In this document: piece by piece, positions 1-5,969 of the stretch
Position numbering within the stretch: the first letter of the stretch is position 1
Layout of the letters: each line of letters opens with the position of its first letter
Position numbers and translations under genes: made by a program
The notes under the pieces: generated by a model
What the model saw: the letters and a program-made list of their open reading frames with translations, nothing else
The model's database searches: none
What the model was told of the DNA's origin: nothing
Assembly (NCBI GenBank): GCA_026389955.1
Contig: JAPLGY010000617.1
Location: 1-5,969 of the forward strand
Length of the DNA: 5,969 nt
Direction: 5' to 3'
Source of the DNA: Caldilinea sp.
GTDB lineage: Bacteria > Chloroflexota > Anaerolineae > Caldilineales > Caldilineaceae

Positions 1-1
1 C

Positions 2-826
2 GTCCTGGTTACTGCCAGGCCCGACCGCTATGCCAAAATACCGGCCTTGCGGGTGTGCAGCCGGTTGAGCCAGATCGATCTGCTGCCCACAGGGCGATCC
101 CCCGCTCCTTACACAATCCACCTCAGCGGCAGCCATGATCTTTCTCTGAACGTGCTGGCCGACTGGCTGCACGCGGAACACCCGGACCGGCTGCTCACTG
201 CCGATCCGGTCGGCAGCCTGCTCGGGCTGATGTCGCTGCTGCAGGGGACGGCCCATCTGGCGGGCAGCCATCTGTTTGATGCGGCGACGGGTGATTTCAA
301 CATTGGGCCTGTGCACAGGATCTTGGCGCCCAGTGGGCTGCATGTCGTGATCGTCGGCTTCGTAGAACGCGTCCAGGGACTTCTGGTCGCCCGCGGCAAC
401 CCCAGACAGATCCATTCGCTGGCTGACCTGGCGCGCGGGGATGTGCACTTTATCAACCGCCAGCGTGGGGCGGGCACCCGAGTGTTGTTGGACTATCAGC
501 TTGGCCGGCTGGCCCTCGATCCCTGCCAGATTCAGGGCTACACCGACACGGCACCCACCCATCTGGCCGTAGCAGCGTCGGTCGCCCAGGGCAATGCCGA
601 CTGTGGGCTGGGCATTCAGGCTGCGGCCCAGGTGTTCAACCTGGAGTTTCTGCCGGTGGCTGTGGAACGCTTCGACCTGGTGATTCCGGTGGAGTATTTT
701 GAGAGCGCCCTGTTGGCGCCGCTGTTGGCCCTGCTGCGCCGCCGCGACCCTGGCTTCTGCAGCCATGTGGCAGCCCTGGGCGGTTACAACACCTGGCCGA
801 TGGGCCAGCTGCTGGCCGAAGTGTAA
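2..826 (+). CDS. PBP_like (PF12727-type) domain protein, C-terminal part; probable molybdate/tungstate-responsive regulator or MoeA fusion (5' end outside window)
   Basis: The frame is open from the window edge to TAA at 824-826 (274 codons), so the true start lies upstream; the TTG at 47 is not a convincing start. From about in-window residue 38 the protein matches the periplasmic-binding-protein-like domain known as COG1910/PF12727. The supporting motifs are SGSHDL (42-47), the AGSHLFDAATGDFNI region (about 87-101), NRQRGAGTRVLLDY (152-165) and ADCGLGI (199-205). In known proteins this cytoplasmic domain is fused either to an excisionase-like helix-turn-helix (PF12728) or to the C-terminus of MoeA. 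The leading residues RYAKIPALRV faintly recall the end of an excisionase-type HTH (GxIPAxRVG), but too little is visible to decide. No signal peptide can be judged. The permease gene starts 36 bases downstream, so a sensor of the oxyanion carried by the transporter is the likely role, by inference. The domain call is firm; the full architecture is unknown. Confidence 0.8.
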   Translation, partial: VLVTARPDRYAKIPALRVCSRLSQIDLLPTGRSPAPYTIHLSGSHDLSLNVLADWLHAEHPDRLLTADPVGSLLGLMSLLQGTAHLAGSHLFDAATGDFNIGPVHRILAPSGLHVVIVGFVERVQGLLVARGNPRQIHSLADLARGDVHFINRQRGAGTRVLLDYQLGRLALDPCQIQGYTDTAPTHLAVAASVAQGNADCGLGIQAAAQVFNLEFLPVAVERFDLVIPVEYFESALLAPLLALLRRRDPGFCSHVAALGGYNTWPMGQLLAEV

Positions 827-862
827 AGGTCGTTTTCAGCTCGATGGATCTGTCACAAAAGC

Positions 863-1576
863 ATGGCCAATTTTCTTGAAGGATTTCACCAGTCACTCCA
901 GCTGCTGCTCGGCGGCGACTCGCAGCTGGCCGCCATCGTCTTGCTTTCGCTGCGCGTCTCTGGAATCGCCCTGGCCATCAGCACAGCGATCGGGATCCCG
1001 CTCGGCGCGCTGCTGGGGCTGACCCGGTTTTACGGCCGCCCGCTGGCCGTTGCGCTCGTTTACACCGGGATGGCTTTCCCGCCGGTGGTGATTGGCCTGT
1101 TCGTCTATCTGCTGCTCTCGCGCTCGGGGCCGTTGGGGGCATTGGCGCTGGGTTGGATTCCCCGGCTCTTCACCCCGGAGGCGATGATCCTGGCCCAAGT
1201 GATCATTGCCCTGCCATTGGTCGCCGGTTTTACGCTGGCGGCGGTGCAGGGTGTGGACCCGGCGCTGCGCCTGCAGATTCAAGCGTTGGGGGCTTCCCGC
1301 TGGCAGACGACCGGGGCAATTCTCGAGGAAGCGCGTGTCGGGGTAGTGGCAGCTGTGGTCGCAGGGTTTGGCGGCATCCTCTCCGAAGTAGGGGCTGTCA
1401 TGCTGGTCGGCGGCAACATCGCCGGCCAGACGCGCGTGCTGACCACCGCCATCGTGCTGGAAACCAACAAAGGCAACTTCGGGTTGGCCCTGGCGCTCGG
1501 CGGGGTCCTGCTCGGCATCGCCTTTGCAGCCAACTTGCTGATCCTGCGCCTGGAGGGGCGTTCTTTTCATTCATGA
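863..1576 (+). CDS. tupB: Tungstate-type ABC transporter permease (TupB family)
   Basis: This is a 237-residue, highly hydrophobic inner-membrane protein of the binding-protein-dependent transport permease (MetI-like) fold. Hydrophobic segments lie at about 22-53, 61-86, 104-127, 157-183 and 205-229. The cytoplasmic coupling (EAA) loop is visible at about 139-160 (IQALGASRWQTTGAILEEA), followed by the usual glycine. The length fits the single-permease TupB/WtpB type. It should form a homodimeric channel driven by the ATPase encoded next, with which it overlaps by four bases (ATGA at 1573-1576), and receive substrate from the TupA-like lipoprotein. ATG 863 is the first possible start after the in-frame TAA of the preceding gene, so the start is well constrained. 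No good Shine-Dalgarno sequence precedes it, which suggests weak or coupled translation. Substrate choice between tungstate and molybdate rests on the neighbouring binding protein. Confidence 0.88.
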   Translation: MANFLEGFHQSLQLLLGGDSQLAAIVLLSLRVSGIALAISTAIGIPLGALLGLTRFYGRPLAVALVYTGMAFPPVVIGLFVYLLLSRSGPLGALALGWIPRLFTPEAMILAQVIIALPLVAGFTLAAVQGVDPALRLQIQALGASRWQTTGAILEEARVGVVAAVVAGFGGILSEVGAVMLVGGNIAGQTRVLTTAIVLETNKGNFGLALALGGVLLGIAFAANLLILRLEGRSFHS

Positions 1577-2301
1577 CCGATCTGTACACGCTGCAGGGCG
1601 TCACGGTGCGCTACGGCGCGCGCACGGTCCTGGCTGTCGACCAGCTGGCAATCCGGCGGGGCGAGATTCTGTCTGTGGTCGGGCCCAGCGGCGCCGGCAA
1701 GAGCACCCTGCTGCGCCTGCTCAACTTTCTCCAGCCCCCTACCAGCGGCAAAATTCACTTCGACGGCATTCTCTTCAGCGCAGATCAGGCCGCCACGCTG
1801 GCCATGCGCCGCCGCGTGACGACAGTCTTCCAGCGTCCTGTGCTGCTCCGCCGCAGCGTAGAAGCCAACGTCGCCTATGGGCTGCACCTGCGCGGCCAGC
1901 GCGAGGAAACTGCGGTCCTCCGCGCCACCCTGGCGTCGGTCGGTCTGGCAGAGCTGGCCCGACAGCCGGCGCGCACCCTTTCCGGCGGAGAGGCACAGCG
2001 CGTGGCGCTGGCCCGCGCCCTGGTGCTGCGCCCGGACGCGCTCTTGCTCGACGAGCCGACCGCCAATCTGGACCCTTACAATGTCGGGCTGATCGAACAG
2101 AACATCGCCAGGCTCAACCAGGAACAGCAGACCACGATCGTGCTGGTCACCCACAACCTCCACCAGGCGCGACGGCTGGCCCATCGCGTGCTGTTCCTGC
2201 TCGACGGCCATCCGGTGGAAACGGCTGCCACGCAGACCTTTTTTGAGTCACCCCACGACCCACGCACCGGTGCGTTTGTGCGCGGCGACATGGTGTACTG
2301 A
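1573..2301 (+). CDS. tupC: Tungstate-type ABC transporter ATP-binding protein (TupC family)
   Basis: This 242-residue cytoplasmic ABC ATPase should energise the TupB-like permease. All nucleotide-binding motifs are present: Walker A GPSGAGKST (37-45), Q-loop glutamine in VFQRP (Q87), signature LSGGE (136-140), Walker B ALLLDEP (156-162) with catalytic E161, D-loop NLD (165-167) and switch histidine H194 in VTHN. There is no C-terminal TOBE or mop-like oxyanion-binding extension of the sort found in ModC or WtpC; the protein ends shortly after the core, as in TupC. The open frame runs further upstream to 1153, but that part only shadows the permease. ATG 1573 overlaps the permease stop (ATGA), which indicates translational coupling, and gives a protein starting directly in the beta-strand TDLYTLQGVTVRYG. 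The family is certain; tungstate specificity is inferred from context. Confidence 0.9.
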   Translation: MTDLYTLQGVTVRYGARTVLAVDQLAIRRGEILSVVGPSGAGKSTLLRLLNFLQPPTSGKIHFDGILFSADQAATLAMRRRVTTVFQRPVLLRRSVEANVAYGLHLRGQREETAVLRATLASVGLAELARQPARTLSGGEAQRVALARALVLRPDALLLDEPTANLDPYNVGLIEQNIARLNQEQQTTIVLVTHNLHQARRLAHRVLFLLDGHPVETAATQTFFESPHDPRTGAFVRGDMVY

Positions 2302-2334
2302 TCTGTTCGTGCTCGCTCTTTCTTTCTCATCACA

Positions 2335-2340
2335 AAGGAG
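2335..2340 (+). promoter_or_regulatory. Strong Shine-Dalgarno site for tupA
   Basis: AAGGAG lies six bases before ATG 2347. It is much better than the site before the permease and fits a binding protein needed in excess over the membrane complex. The 45-base gap after the ATPase gene is pyrimidine-rich and shows no clear promoter. Confidence 0.75.
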
Positions 2341-2346
2341 TTCACA

Positions 2347-3204
2347 ATGAAACATCGGTTCTTCCCTCTTTTTGGACTGTTGATATTTTTGCTGAGCGCC
2401 TGTCAGCCTGTCCAGGCACCGGCCGGCGCTCAGGTCACAGCGCCAGCCGAGCTGATCCTGGCCACGACCACCAGCACCCAGGACTCGGGGCTGCTCGACG
2501 CGATCCTGCCCGTCTTCGAAGCGGAAGCCCAAGCCAGCGTCGGTGTCGTCGCTGTCGGCACGGGCCAGGCGCTGCAGCTCGGCACCGACTGCAACGCCGA
2601 CGTCGTCCTTGTCCACGCACGGGCGCGCGAGGAGGCCTTTCTGGAAGCCGGCGACGGCATTCGCCGCGAAGAGGTGATGTACAACGATTTCGTCCTGCTC
2701 GGCCCGCCCGACGACCCGGCAGGGATCCTTGGCATGGCTGACAGCGCCGCCGCCCTGGCCAAAATTGCCGAGACAGAGGCTCCTTTCATCTCGCGCGGGG
2801 ACGACTCGGGAACCCACACCAAAGAGCTTTCGATCTGGAAGGCTGCGGGGATCGAGCCGGCCGGCGACTGGTACATCTCTGCCGGCCAGGGTATGGGGGC
2901 TGTGTTGACCATGGCCGACGAACAGCAGGCCTACACATTGAGCGACCGCGCCACTTACCTGGCCCGCACGCTCGAAGGCATCGATCTGGGGGTCGCTGTG
3001 GAGGGCGACCCAGCCCTCTTCAACCCCTACGGGGTCCTTGTGGTCAACCCCGAGCGCTGTCCCAATGTGAACGATGAGCTGGCCAACCAGTTTGTCGACT
3101 GGCTTGTCTCCGTGCCTGTCCAGGAGCGGATCGCCGCCTATGGCCGGGATTTGTTCGGCCAGTCGCTCTTCATCCCCGATTCAGAAGGCTGGCGCAACCG
3201 TTGA
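2347..3204 (+). CDS. tupA: Tungstate-type substrate-binding lipoprotein (TupA family)
   Basis: This 285-residue exported lipoprotein captures the oxyanion for the TupBC transporter. The N-terminus is a lipoprotein signal: basic MKHR, a hydrophobic core, then lipobox LSAC with the lipidated cysteine at 19. A short Pro/Ala/Gln linker leads into the binding domain. The diagnostic motif TTTSTQDSG spans 40-48, the anion-binding signature of the TupA group and distinct from ModA. Further conserved blocks are SRGDDSGTHTKE (149-160) and YTLSDRATYL (196-205). An acidic and aromatic C-terminus (DWLVS, 251-255) ends a family-length protein. ATG 2347 is fixed by the Shine-Dalgarno site and by the signal peptide. 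The gene is last in the order permease-ATPase-binding protein, and hairpins follow it. Tungstate is the best-supported ligand, but some relatives also bind molybdate, so the ligand is inferred. Confidence 0.9.
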   Translation: MKHRFFPLFGLLIFLLSACQPVQAPAGAQVTAPAELILATTTSTQDSGLLDAILPVFEAEAQASVGVVAVGTGQALQLGTDCNADVVLVHARAREEAFLEAGDGIRREEVMYNDFVLLGPPDDPAGILGMADSAAALAKIAETEAPFISRGDDSGTHTKELSIWKAAGIEPAGDWYISAGQGMGAVLTMADEQQAYTLSDRATYLARTLEGIDLGVAVEGDPALFNPYGVLVVNPERCPNVNDELANQFVDWLVSVPVQERIAAYGRDLFGQSLFIPDSEGWRNR

Positions 3205-3209
3205 TGGCA

Positions 3210-3250
3210 GGGAGCTGTCGGGGAGGCACAGAGCTGCCCCGACAGCTCCC
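3210..3250 (+). terminator. Perfect 14-bp stem-loop just after tupA (no U-tract)
   Basis: GGGAGCTGTCGGGG (3210-3223) and CCCCGACAGCTCCC (3237-3250) are exact reverse complements around a 13-base loop, starting six bases after the tupA stop. The stem is very stable, but ACCTCTGCC follows instead of a T-run. It is therefore not a classical intrinsic terminator. It may block 3' exonucleases or help termination together with the hairpin downstream. Confidence 0.55.
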
Positions 3251-3266
3251 ACCTCTGCCCGCTTGC

Positions 3267-3285
3267 TCAGCCGCAGCTGATTTTT
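3267..3285 (+). terminator. Small stem-loop with T5 tail, possible tup operon terminator
   Basis: TCAGC (3267-3271) pairs with GCTGA (3276-3280) around the four-base loop CGCA, and five T residues follow (3281-3285). The stem is only 5 bp, so it would be weak alone. It lies 16 bases beyond the large tupA hairpin and may supply the release step that the larger hairpin lacks. Confidence 0.4.
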
Positions 3286-3327
3286 GGCCTCGCCCCGCAG
3301 GTCGCCTATCGACGCCCTCCCCATAAA

Positions 3328-3340
3328 AATTGCATCAATT
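3328..3340. repeat. AT-rich inverted repeat AATTG-CAT-CAATT upstream of promoter
   Basis: Perfect 5-bp arms (3328-3332 and 3336-3340) flank a 3-base spacer in an AT-rich patch that stands out from the GC-rich surroundings. It ends 12 bases before the predicted -35 box. It could be a regulator binding site or simply an AT-rich promoter-upstream element. The arms are short, so chance is possible. Confidence 0.3.
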
Positions 3341-3352
3341 CTCCCTCTCTAT

Positions 3353-3381
3353 TTGACGCGCGCTGCCAAAAGTCCTACTAT
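3353..3381 (+). promoter_or_regulatory. Sigma70-like promoter for the polyamine operon
   Basis: TTGACG (3353-3358) as -35 and TACTAT (3376-3381) as -10 are separated by the ideal 17 bases. The -35 matches the consensus at five of six positions and the -10 at four of six. An overlapping TATACA (3379-3384) is a second -10 candidate but would give a 20-base spacer. The predicted transcript start is near 3388, giving a leader of about 60 bases before ATG 3450. Confidence 0.6.
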
Positions 3382-3389
3382 ACACTCTC

Positions 3390-3425
3390 GGTGCGCGGCA
3401 TCAGGCTGACCGGCGCCTTTTTTTT
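3390..3425 (+). promoter_or_regulatory. Terminator-like leader hairpin with T8 run ahead of pdaD
   Basis: GGTGCGCGG (3390-3398) pairs with CCGGCGCC (3410-3417), with one G-T wobble and one bulged G, around an 11-base loop. Eight T residues follow directly (3418-3425). The shape is that of an intrinsic terminator, but it sits between the predicted transcript start and the ribosome binding site. It could be an attenuator, a 5' protecting stem, or a final backstop for tupA transcription from upstream. Confidence 0.5.
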
Positions 3426-3435
3426 CGAGTTTCAT

Positions 3436-3441
3436 GGGGAG
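3436..3441 (+). promoter_or_regulatory. Shine-Dalgarno site for pdaD
   Basis: GGGGAG lies eight bases before ATG 3450 and confirms that start. Confidence 0.65.
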
Positions 3442-3449
3442 AATTCCTA

Positions 3450-3995
3450 ATGCGTCTGATTCCACGCAAATTGTTTTTGACATGCGGTGTTGGTACCCAC
3501 AAAGAAAAGCTGACCAGCTTTGAATTGGCGCTGCGCGATGCGAGCATCGCCCATTTCAACCTGGTACGGGTTTCGTCGATTTTTCCACCCCACTGCCAGA
3601 TCGTGACCAAAGAAGAGGGGCTGCTTCTCCTCCAGCCCGGCGAAATTGTCTTTTCTGTGATCGCGGAGATGGCCAGCAATGAACCCGGTCGGCGTATTGC
3701 GGCTTCGATCGGGGTCGCCCGCCCTGCCGACCACGACAAATATGGCTATCTTTCCGAACACCACACCTATGGCCAGACCGAACAGGAAGCCGGCGATTAC
3801 GCCGAAGACCTGGCAGCCACGATGCTTGCGACCACCTTGGGCATCAACTTTGATGCCAACAAAGATTACAACGAACGGCGTGAACAGTACATGATGGGCG
3901 GCGAGATTGTCGACAGCACCAGCATCACGATGGCAGTCACCGCAGTACCTGGCGGCCTCTGGACGACCGTCATCAGCGCAGCGATCCTGATCTGA
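3450..3995 (+). CDS. pdaD: Pyruvoyl-dependent arginine decarboxylase (PvlArgDC)
   Basis: This 181-residue cytoplasmic enzyme decarboxylates L-arginine to agmatine, the first step of putrescine synthesis by the agmatine route. It uses a pyruvoyl group made by self-cleavage instead of PLP. The cleavage site is clear: [11 protein letters not shown], with cleavage expected between S42 and S43, making a small beta chain (1-42) and an alpha chain whose N-terminal serine becomes pyruvoyl. N37, five residues before the cleavage serine, matches the asparagine at that spacing in the Methanocaldococcus jannaschii enzyme. Other family blocks are [19 protein letters not shown] (8-26), [19 protein letters not shown] (55-73) and the acidic stretch [14 protein letters not shown] (107-120), which probably holds the catalytic glutamate. 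The length is normal for the family. Subunits usually form trimers. The agmatinase gene begins three bases after the stop, so the product is passed straight on. Confidence 0.93.
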   Translation: MRLIPRKLFLTCGVGTHKEKLTSFELALRDASIAHFNLVRVSSIFPPHCQIVTKEEGLLLLQPGEIVFSVIAEMASNEPGRRIAASIGVARPADHDKYGYLSEHHTYGQTEQEAGDYAEDLAATMLATTLGINFDANKDYNERREQYMMGGEIVDSTSITMAVTAVPGGLWTTVISAAILI

Positions 3996-3998
3996 CCC

Positions 3999-4889
3999 AT
4001 GGCGGCCACACCTGACAATTTTCTGGGGCTGGACGAAGCCTTCTCCGACTACAACACGGCGCGGGTGCTCGTCCTGCCCATTCCCTTGGAAGCGACCGTC
4101 AGCTACGGCGGCGGAACCGCCGCCGGCCCGCAGGCCATTCTGGCTGCTTCACAGCAGGTGGAGCTCTACGACCGCGACCATGACGCCGAACCCGCCCTTG
4201 CCTACGGGATCCATACGCTGCCGGCAGTCAAACTGCCCCCTGACCCTGCGGCAGCGGTGGACGCGATCCAGGCTGCCGTCGCCCGTGCGGCCCGCAGCGG
4301 CAAGCTGGTCGTGGGGCTGGGCGGCGAACATACGGTCAGTGTCGGCTTCGGACGCGGGCTGGTCGAGGCGCTGGGCGGCCCGATCACAGTGGTGCAGATC
4401 GACGCGCACAGCGACCTGCGCGATCGGTACGCAGGAACACCCTACAGCCATGCCTGTGTTGCCCGCCGCCTGCTGGAGCTGCCGGCGGTCGAACAGGTGC
4501 TGCAGCTGGGCATCCGTTCGGTCTGCTCAGAGGAGGTTGCGTACAGCCGTGCCCATCCAGACCGGCTGGGCATCTGGTACGCCGAAGCCGTGCATGACGG
4601 CAGCTGGCGTGCAGCCTTCCTCGAACGGGTGCGGGGCCGGCGCGTCTACCTGACCATCGATGTCGACGGGCTGGACCCTGCGGTCGTGCCGGCCACCGGC
4701 ACCCCTGAACCCGATGGGCTGACCTGGGCCGAGAGCTTGTCGATCTTGCGTGCGCTGAACGTCCATGCAACTGTCGTCGGAATCGATTGCGTCGAGCTGT
4801 CGCCTGTGGCCGGCCTGCATATGGCAGACTTTGCCGTCGCCAAGCTGCTCTACAAGGCGATCTCTTACGCAATTTTTTCCCCGATCTAA
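3999..4889 (+). CDS. speB: Agmatinase (ureohydrolase family)
   Basis: This 296-residue cytoplasmic, two-manganese ureohydrolase is predicted to split agmatine into putrescine and urea. The metal ligands of the arginase/agmatinase fold are all present: GGEHT (H111), DAHSDLRD (D135, H137, D139), SHA (H151 region) and DVDGLDP (D221, D223). PATGTPEPDGL (231-241) and the C-terminal glutamate of DCVELSP (E266) are also conserved. These motifs fit agmatinase better than arginase, but guanidinobutyrase or a related enzyme cannot be excluded from sequence alone. Coupling to an arginine decarboxylase makes agmatinase by far the best call. ATG 3999 lies three bases after the pdaD stop with no strong ribosome binding site of its own, so translation is probably coupled to pdaD. 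The C-terminus runs to TAA 4887-4889. Confidence 0.92.
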   Translation: MAATPDNFLGLDEAFSDYNTARVLVLPIPLEATVSYGGGTAAGPQAILAASQQVELYDRDHDAEPALAYGIHTLPAVKLPPDPAAAVDAIQAAVARAARSGKLVVGLGGEHTVSVGFGRGLVEALGGPITVVQIDAHSDLRDRYAGTPYSHACVARRLLELPAVEQVLQLGIRSVCSEEVAYSRAHPDRLGIWYAEAVHDGSWRAAFLERVRGRRVYLTIDVDGLDPAVVPATGTPEPDGLTWAESLSILRALNVHATVVGIDCVELSPVAGLHMADFAVAKLLYKAISYAIFSPI

Positions 4890-4901
4890 CGATCTGCGGT
4901 C

Positions 4902-4942
4902 GGCGAGCGCTGCATGAACCTGGGCAGCGCTCGCCTTTGTTT
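4902..4942 (+). terminator. Intercistronic 12-bp hairpin with T-rich tail between speB and the DHS-like gene
   Basis: GGCGAGCGCTGC (4902-4913) and GCAGCGCTCGCC (4924-4935) are exact reverse complements around a 10-base loop, and TTTGTTT follows (4936-4942). This is a convincing intrinsic terminator shape. It starts 13 bases after the agmatinase stop, and its tail ends one base before the next gene's Shine-Dalgarno site. No promoter is obvious in the 65-base gap, so partial readthrough or regulated termination is likely. Confidence 0.7.
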
Positions 4943-4943
4943 C

Positions 4944-4949
4944 AGGAGG
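4944..4949 (+). promoter_or_regulatory. Strong Shine-Dalgarno site fixing the DHS-like start
   Basis: AGGAGG lies five bases before ATG 4955. The reading frame is open back to 4787, but the upstream part overlaps the agmatinase and has no comparable site, so ATG 4955 is the start. Confidence 0.8.
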
Positions 4950-4954
4950 GATCT

Positions 4955-5935
<981 letters not shown>

Positions 5936-5942
5936 ACGAACG

Positions 5943-5969
5943 CCTGCACTGGCAGGGAGCGCCGCCAGT
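5943..5969 (+). other. Inverted repeats after the DHS-like gene, possibly a terminator cut by the window edge
   Basis: CCTGC/GCAGG (5943-5947 and 5952-5956) and the overlapping, alternative pair ACTGGC/GCCAGT (5948-5953 and 5964-5969) lie just after the stop at 5935. The window ends at the last arm, so a following T-run cannot be seen. It is a possible operon terminator only. Confidence 0.3.

Noticed and set aside
893..1570. Long minus-strand open frame opposite the permease (225 codons)
   Set aside because: It mirrors a clearly coding plus-strand gene, is rich in Gln/Arg/Pro typical of antisense GC-rich frames, and shows no family motif.
1153..1572. N-terminal extension of the ATPase back to 1153
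   Set aside because: The extra residues are the permease gene read in another frame; ATG 1573 with the ATGA overlap gives the normal ABC ATPase N-terminus.
1567..2211. Minus-strand open frame opposite the ATPase (214 codons)
   Set aside because: It has no recognisable domain or start signal and lies entirely opposite conserved ABC ATPase motifs.
863..3204. Molybdate (ModABC) transporter
   Set aside because: The binding protein has TTTSTQDSG of the TupA group and the ATPase lacks the ModC-type C-terminal domain, so the tungstate type fits better.
4384..4872. Minus-strand open frame opposite the agmatinase (162 codons)
   Set aside because: It is Arg/Pro/Ala-rich low-information protein opposite a gene with all its catalytic motifs; it is a shadow frame.
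4787..4954. N-terminal extension of the DHS-like protein back to 4787
   Set aside because: It overlaps the agmatinase and the hairpin, while AGGAGG before ATG 4955 fixes the start.

Overview
The window is GC-rich, and every recognisable gene lies on the plus strand. It contains two neighbouring modules with little wasted space. The genes have Shine-Dalgarno sites, one has a sigma70-like promoter, and the binding protein is a lipobox lipoprotein. These point to a bacterium. The pairing of a pyruvoyl arginine decarboxylase with a bacterial-type deoxyhypusine synthase homologue would fit Chloroflexota or a similar deep-branching lineage. That placement is inference from gene content only, and archaeal versions of several of these families exist.

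Module 1 (2-3204) is a tungstate-type oxyanion uptake operon. It opens with the C-terminal part of a protein cut by the window edge. This part is a periplasmic-binding-protein-like (PBP_like) domain of the kind found fused either to an excisionase-type helix-turn-helix or to MoeA, so it is a probable intracellular oxyanion sensor or molybdenum-cofactor protein. It is followed by a TupB-type permease, a TupC-type ATPase that overlaps the permease by 4 bases, and a TupA-type lipoprotein with the TTTSTQDSG signature and its own strong ribosome binding site. Two hairpins follow tupA and probably end or trim the transcript.

The 245-base gap (3205-3449) holds those hairpins, an AT-rich inverted repeat, a good promoter (TTGACG, 17 bases, TACTAT) and a hairpin with an eight-T run in the leader of the next gene.

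Module 2 (3450-5935) is a complete short polyamine route: pyruvoyl-dependent arginine decarboxylase (arginine to agmatine), agmatinase (agmatine to putrescine plus urea), and a deoxyhypusine synthase-family enzyme that most likely uses putrescine to build a longer polyamine such as homospermidine. The third enzyme keeps the catalytic lysine but appears to have lost residues that bind spermidine in eukaryotic deoxyhypusine synthase. A perfect 12-bp stem with a T-rich tail sits between the second and third genes, directly against the third gene's ribosome binding site. Terminator-like hairpins therefore precede both the first and the third gene of this module, which suggests attenuation or differential expression.

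No tRNA, rRNA, CRISPR array, insertion sequence or minus-strand gene is supported.
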